A stretch of 15,896 nt of DNA from positions 1 to 15,896 of the forward strand of contig UQPQ01000054.1 in NCBI GenBank assembly GCA_900542985.1, written 5' to 3'. How positions within the stretch are numbered: position 1 is the stretch's first letter; each line of letters starts with the position of its first letter. The DNA comes from an uncultured Bacteroides sp. (GTDB lineage: Bacteria > Bacteroidota > Bacteroidia > Bacteroidales > Bacteroidaceae). A model generated the notes under the pieces. The model saw only the letters and a program-made list of their open reading frames with translations. It searched no databases and was not told where the DNA came from. A program made the translations under genes and the position numbers. Of the stretch, positions 13,082-15,896 are shown in pieces.

Positions 13082-15574
13082 ATGAGACTATCAGAATTAA
13101 AGACTGGAGAAAAAGGAGTCATTGTCAAAGTATTAGGTCACGGAGGATTCCGCCGTCGTATCATCGAAATGGGATTCATCAAAGGAAAAACCGTAGAAGT
13201 ACTGCTGAATGCTCCATTAAAAGACCCTATCAAGTATAAGGTAATGGGATACGAGATATCCTTACGTCGGCAAGAGGCTGACATGATTGAAATTATCAGC
13301 GAAGAAGAAGCGCGCTCTACCATCAACGAATTCAGCTTTCATGAACCGATTTCCGAAAGTATTCCTGTGCCCGACGAGAAAATGAAGGCCATTGCACAAG
13401 GAAAACGCCGTACAATCAATGTGGCACTGGTCGGGAATCCGAACTGCGGAAAGACCTCTCTCTTCAATGTGGCATCGGGATCACACGAACATGTAGGCAA
13501 CTATAGTGGAGTAACCGTGGATGCCAAAGAGGGACATTTCGATTTTCAGGGCTATCACTTCCGGCTGATAGACCTTCCGGGTACTTATTCTTTGTCGGCA
13601 TACAGCCCTGAAGAATTGTATGTGCGCAAACACATCATCGAAGAAACACCGGACGTCATTATCAATGTGGTAGATGCAGGAAATCTGGAACGTAACCTAT
13701 ATCTTACCACACAACTTATCGACATGAATGTACGAATGGTTATCGCACTCAACATGTACGATGCCTTACAGCATAGCGGCAACAAGCTGGATCACAAAAA
13801 GCTAAGCCAATTGTTGGGAGTCCCCATTGTTCCAACCATCAGCAGAAACGGCAAAGGTATAGAGGAGTTGTTCCATGTCATTATCGGATTGTATGAAGGG
13901 GCAGACTTTAAAGGACAGAAAGAAGAAATAGAAACCGAAGCCTTACGGGAGTTCCGAACCTGGCACGATGAATATGTACCGGACCATAAATACGGAAGTA
14001 CATCGGGGGAAGAGGAAGGAATTGAAACCCAGAACTACATCCGCCACATCCACATCAACCACGGACCTAAACTGGAAAGAGCCATCGATGCTGTAAAAAA
14101 GGAAATAGGCAAGAACGAAAATATCCGCAGTAAATATTCTACCCGTTTTCTGGCTATCAAGCTACTGGAGAATGATAAAGACATTGAAACCAGTGTAATC
14201 AATAATCTTCCCAACCGGGACGAAATTCTCACTACACTGCATAAAGAAGAGCAACGGATAAAACTGTCGCTGAACGAGGATTGTGAACAGGCAATTACAG
14301 ATGCAAAATATGGATTTATTTCCGGAGCACTGAAAGAAACTTTCATCGACAAGCATCAGAACAACGAGATGTTTACCCGCATTGTAGACAGCATCGTTAC
14401 ACATAAAATCTGGGGCTTCCCTATCTTCTTTATCTTCCTCTATCTGATGTTTGAATGTACCTTCATTTTCGGAGAATACCCTAAAGCAGGGATAGAATGG
14501 ATTGTAGAACAAATTGCAGCTTTGGTAGAGACATTCATGCCGGCCGGTCCGCTGAAGGATCTGATTACAGATGGTATCATCGGAGGCGTAGGAGGTGTCA
14601 TTGTATTTCTACCTAATATCTTATTGCTGTATCTGTTCATCTCTTTCATGGAAGATTCCGGATACATGGCAAGAGCCGCTTTCATTATGGATAAGATTAT
14701 GCACAAGATGGGACTGCACGGCAAATCGTTTATTCCTCTGATTATGGGATTCGGATGTAATGTGCCGGCTATCATGTCATCGCGTATTATCGAAAGCCGC
14801 AAATCGAGACTGGTCACGATATTGATTAACCCGCTGATATCCTGCAGTGCACGTCTACCTATTTATCTGGTACTGGTGGGTGCCTTCTTCCCTCATCAGG
14901 CAGGACTTATGCTGCTGATAATCTACGCAACCGGTATTCTGCTGGCTGTATTGATGGCCCGTCTGTTTACCAAATTCCTGATAAAGGGTGACGATACGCC
15001 TTTTGTAATGGAGCTTCCTCCTTACCGTATGCCGACCAGCAAAGCTGTCTTACGACATACATGGGAAAAGGGTGCACAGTATCTGAAAAAGATGGGTGGC
15101 ATTATCATGATTGCATCTATCATTATCTGGTTCTTAGGATATTACCCGAATCACGATAAATATGATACAATAGCAGAGCAACAGGAAAACTCATACATCG
15201 GACAGGTAGGAAAAGCCATCGAGCCTGCAATCAAACCTTTGGGATTCGACTGGAAAATGGGGATTGGTATTCTGTCGGGTATTGGTGCCAAAGAATTAGT
15301 GGTCAGTACACTGGGAGTCTTGTATACCAACGACGGAAATCTGGACGACGACACACTGCCTACCCGTATTGCACAGCAATCGCAAATTACACCACTGGTA
15401 GCCTTTGCCTATATGCTGTTTACCCTGCTTTACTTCCCGTGTATAGCTACCATTGCAGCCATCAGGCAGGAGTCGGGCAGTTGGAAATGGGCTGCCTTTG
15501 CTGCGGGATACACCACTATACTGGCATGGATTGTATCTTTCCTTGTATTCCAGATAGGCAGTCTGATTGTATAA
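13082..15574 (+). CDS. feoB: fused ferrous iron transporter FeoA-FeoB
   Basis: An 830-residue inner-membrane Fe2+ importer. Residues 1 to about 75 form a FeoA (SH3-like) domain (MRLSELKTGEKG...KYKVMGYEISLRR). A short linker leads to the FeoB GTPase: G1 GNPNCGKTS (118-126), switch T145, G3 DLPG (164-167), G4 NMYD (224-227; more often NMMD or NKxD) and a G5-like TISRNGKG (252-259). The membrane part follows, with repeated hydrophobic helices, GYMARAAFIMD and the conserved GFGCNVPAIMSSR. The FeoA fusion is common in Bacteroidetes. The start at 13082 is chosen because the promoter covers the upstream in-frame candidates and because MRLSEL is the normal FeoA N-terminus. It is probably co-transcribed with the small Cys-rich protein 23 bases downstream. 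Confidence 0.95.
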   Translation: MRLSELKTGEKGVIVKVLGHGGFRRRIIEMGFIKGKTVEVLLNAPLKDPIKYKVMGYEISLRRQEADMIEIISEEEARSTINEFSFHEPISESIPVPDEKMKAIAQGKRRTINVALVGNPNCGKTSLFNVASGSHEHVGNYSGVTVDAKEGHFDFQGYHFRLIDLPGTYSLSAYSPEELYVRKHIIEETPDVIINVVDAGNLERNLYLTTQLIDMNVRMVIALNMYDALQHSGNKLDHKKLSQLLGVPIVPTISRNGKGIEELFHVIIGLYEGADFKGQKEEIETEALREFRTWHDEYVPDHKYGSTSGEEEGIETQNYIRHIHINHGPKLERAIDAVKKEIGKNENIRSKYSTRFLAIKLLENDKDIETSVINNLPNRDEILTTLHKEEQRIKLSLNEDCEQAITDAKYGFISGALKETFIDKHQNNEMFTRIVDSIVTHKIWGFPIFFIFLYLMFECTFIFGEYPKAGIEWIVEQIAALVETFMPAGPLKDLITDGIIGGVGGVIVFLPNILLLYLFISFMEDSGYMARAAFIMDKIMHKMGLHGKSFIPLIMGFGCNVPAIMSSRIIESRKSRLVTILINPLISCSARLPIYLVLVGAFFPHQAGLMLLIIYATGILLAVLMARLFTKFLIKGDDTPFVMELPPYRMPTSKAVLRHTWEKGAQYLKKMGGIIMIASIIIWFLGYYPNHDKYDTIAEQQENSYIGQVGKAIEPAIKPLGFDWKMGIGILSGIGAKELVVSTLGVLYTNDGNLDDDTLPTRIAQQSQITPLVAFAYMLFTLLYFPCIATIAAIRQESGSWKWAAFAAGYTTILAWIVSFLVFQIGSLIV

Positions 15575-15597
15575 TTTAAAGTCAAAACAACCTGTTT

Positions 15598-15768
15598 ATG
15601 CAAAACATCATTGTATATATTATTGTGTTTCTCTGCGTTGCTTACGCGGGGAAACACATTCTCGGTTTTTTTAAGAAAAAAAGTGCAAGCAAAGGAAATG
15701 GCTGTGGTTGTGGATGTTCCGGGTGTCAACTGTCTCAGAAAGCCAACTCATGCAAAGATAAAATTTAA
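15598..15768 (+). CDS. FeoB-associated Cys-rich membrane protein
   Basis: A 56-residue small protein: an N-terminal hydrophobic helix (about 3-17), a basic stretch (KKKSASK, 26-32), then a Cys cluster GCGCGCSGCQ (C36, C38, C40, C43) and a last C52. This architecture matches the small FeoB-associated Cys-rich proteins found directly downstream of feoB. The predicted topology is a membrane anchor with a cytoplasmic Cys tail that may bind iron or dock on FeoB; the biochemical role is not established. It starts 23 bases after the feoB stop and should share its transcript. An overlapping 64-residue frame at 15611-15805 is a shadow. Confidence 0.88.
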   Translation: MQNIIVYIIVFLCVAYAGKHILGFFKKKSASKGNGCGCGCSGCQLSQKANSCKDKI

Positions 15769-15785
15769 AAAATTTAAGCATAGCT

Positions 15786-15816
15786 ATTGCAAATTACAAA
15801 AATAGTCGTACCTTTG
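15786..15816 (+). promoter_or_regulatory. promoter of the tRNA-Cys gene
   Basis: TACCTTTG (15809-15816) is an exact -7 match. ATTG at 15786-15789 is a 3/4 match to TTTG at exactly 19 bases. Predicted start is about 15822-15824, some 20 bases before the tRNA. Confidence 0.6.
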
Positions 15817-15841
15817 CATCGCAATTGAGAAAACAAGCAAC

Positions 15842-15896
15842 GGTTCCTTGGATGAGTGGCTTAGTCAGCGGTCTGCAAAACCGTGTACGGCGGTTC
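15842..15896 (+). tRNA. tRNA-Cys (GCA), 3' end cut by the window
   Basis: The cloverleaf can be followed to position 56: acceptor 5' strand GGTTCCT, TG, D-stem GAT pairing with GTC, anticodon stem GCGGT/ACCGT around the loop CTGCAAA (anticodon GCA, U33 in place), a short variable region, then T-stem GGCGG and TTC. The 3' half of the T arm and the acceptor strand lie beyond the window, so the gene is partial here only because of the window edge. Confidence 0.88.

Overview
The window looks like a chromosomal segment of a Bacteroidales bacterium, probably Bacteroides or Phocaeicola. The reasons are the promoter style (repeated matches to the Bacteroidetes -7 box TAnnTTTG), the lack of strong Shine-Dalgarno sites, a FeoA-FeoB fusion followed by a tiny Cys-rich membrane protein, and housekeeping proteins that read as Bacteroidetes orthologs. 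The species cannot be named from this alone.

Left end (1 to about 3300): a visibly AT-rich module on the minus strand encodes a complete C5-cytosine DNA methyltransferase overlapping a MORC/MutL-like GHKL ATPase. This is the core of a class of restriction-modification-type defence systems; the rest of the operon would lie beyond position 1. About 880 bp without a gene follow. They contain a 216-bp element bounded by perfect 18-bp inverted repeats built from the unit TGAAAGAT, and a 13-bp direct repeat that brackets it.

Middle (3319 to 12019): a YqhD/BdhA-type iron/zinc alcohol dehydrogenase has its own promoter and a strong bidirectional hairpin terminator. Its convergent neighbour is the end of a tightly packed minus-strand run: mgtA-type Mg2+ P-type ATPase, OprB-like outer-membrane porin, and tilS. 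A two-component system (OmpR-family regulator and HAMP-type sensor kinase, 4-bp overlap) lies just upstream on the same strand. The 172-bp gap between the kinase and mgtA carries four TCTAA repeats (mgtA coding strand) at exact 11-bp spacing, placed where a class II activator would bind. The layout resembles a PhoP box and suggests that this two-component system controls Mg2+ uptake.

Right end (12020 to 15896): a transaldolase of the small TalC/FSA family has its own terminator and is divergent from feoAB, a fused ferrous-iron importer. feoAB is followed by a 56-residue FeoB-associated Cys-rich membrane protein and then by the 5' part of a tRNA-Cys(GCA) gene, cut by the window end. Two start-site corrections are proposed: the feoAB start at 13082, because the promoter overlaps the upstream alternatives, and the GHKL ATPase start at 1139.
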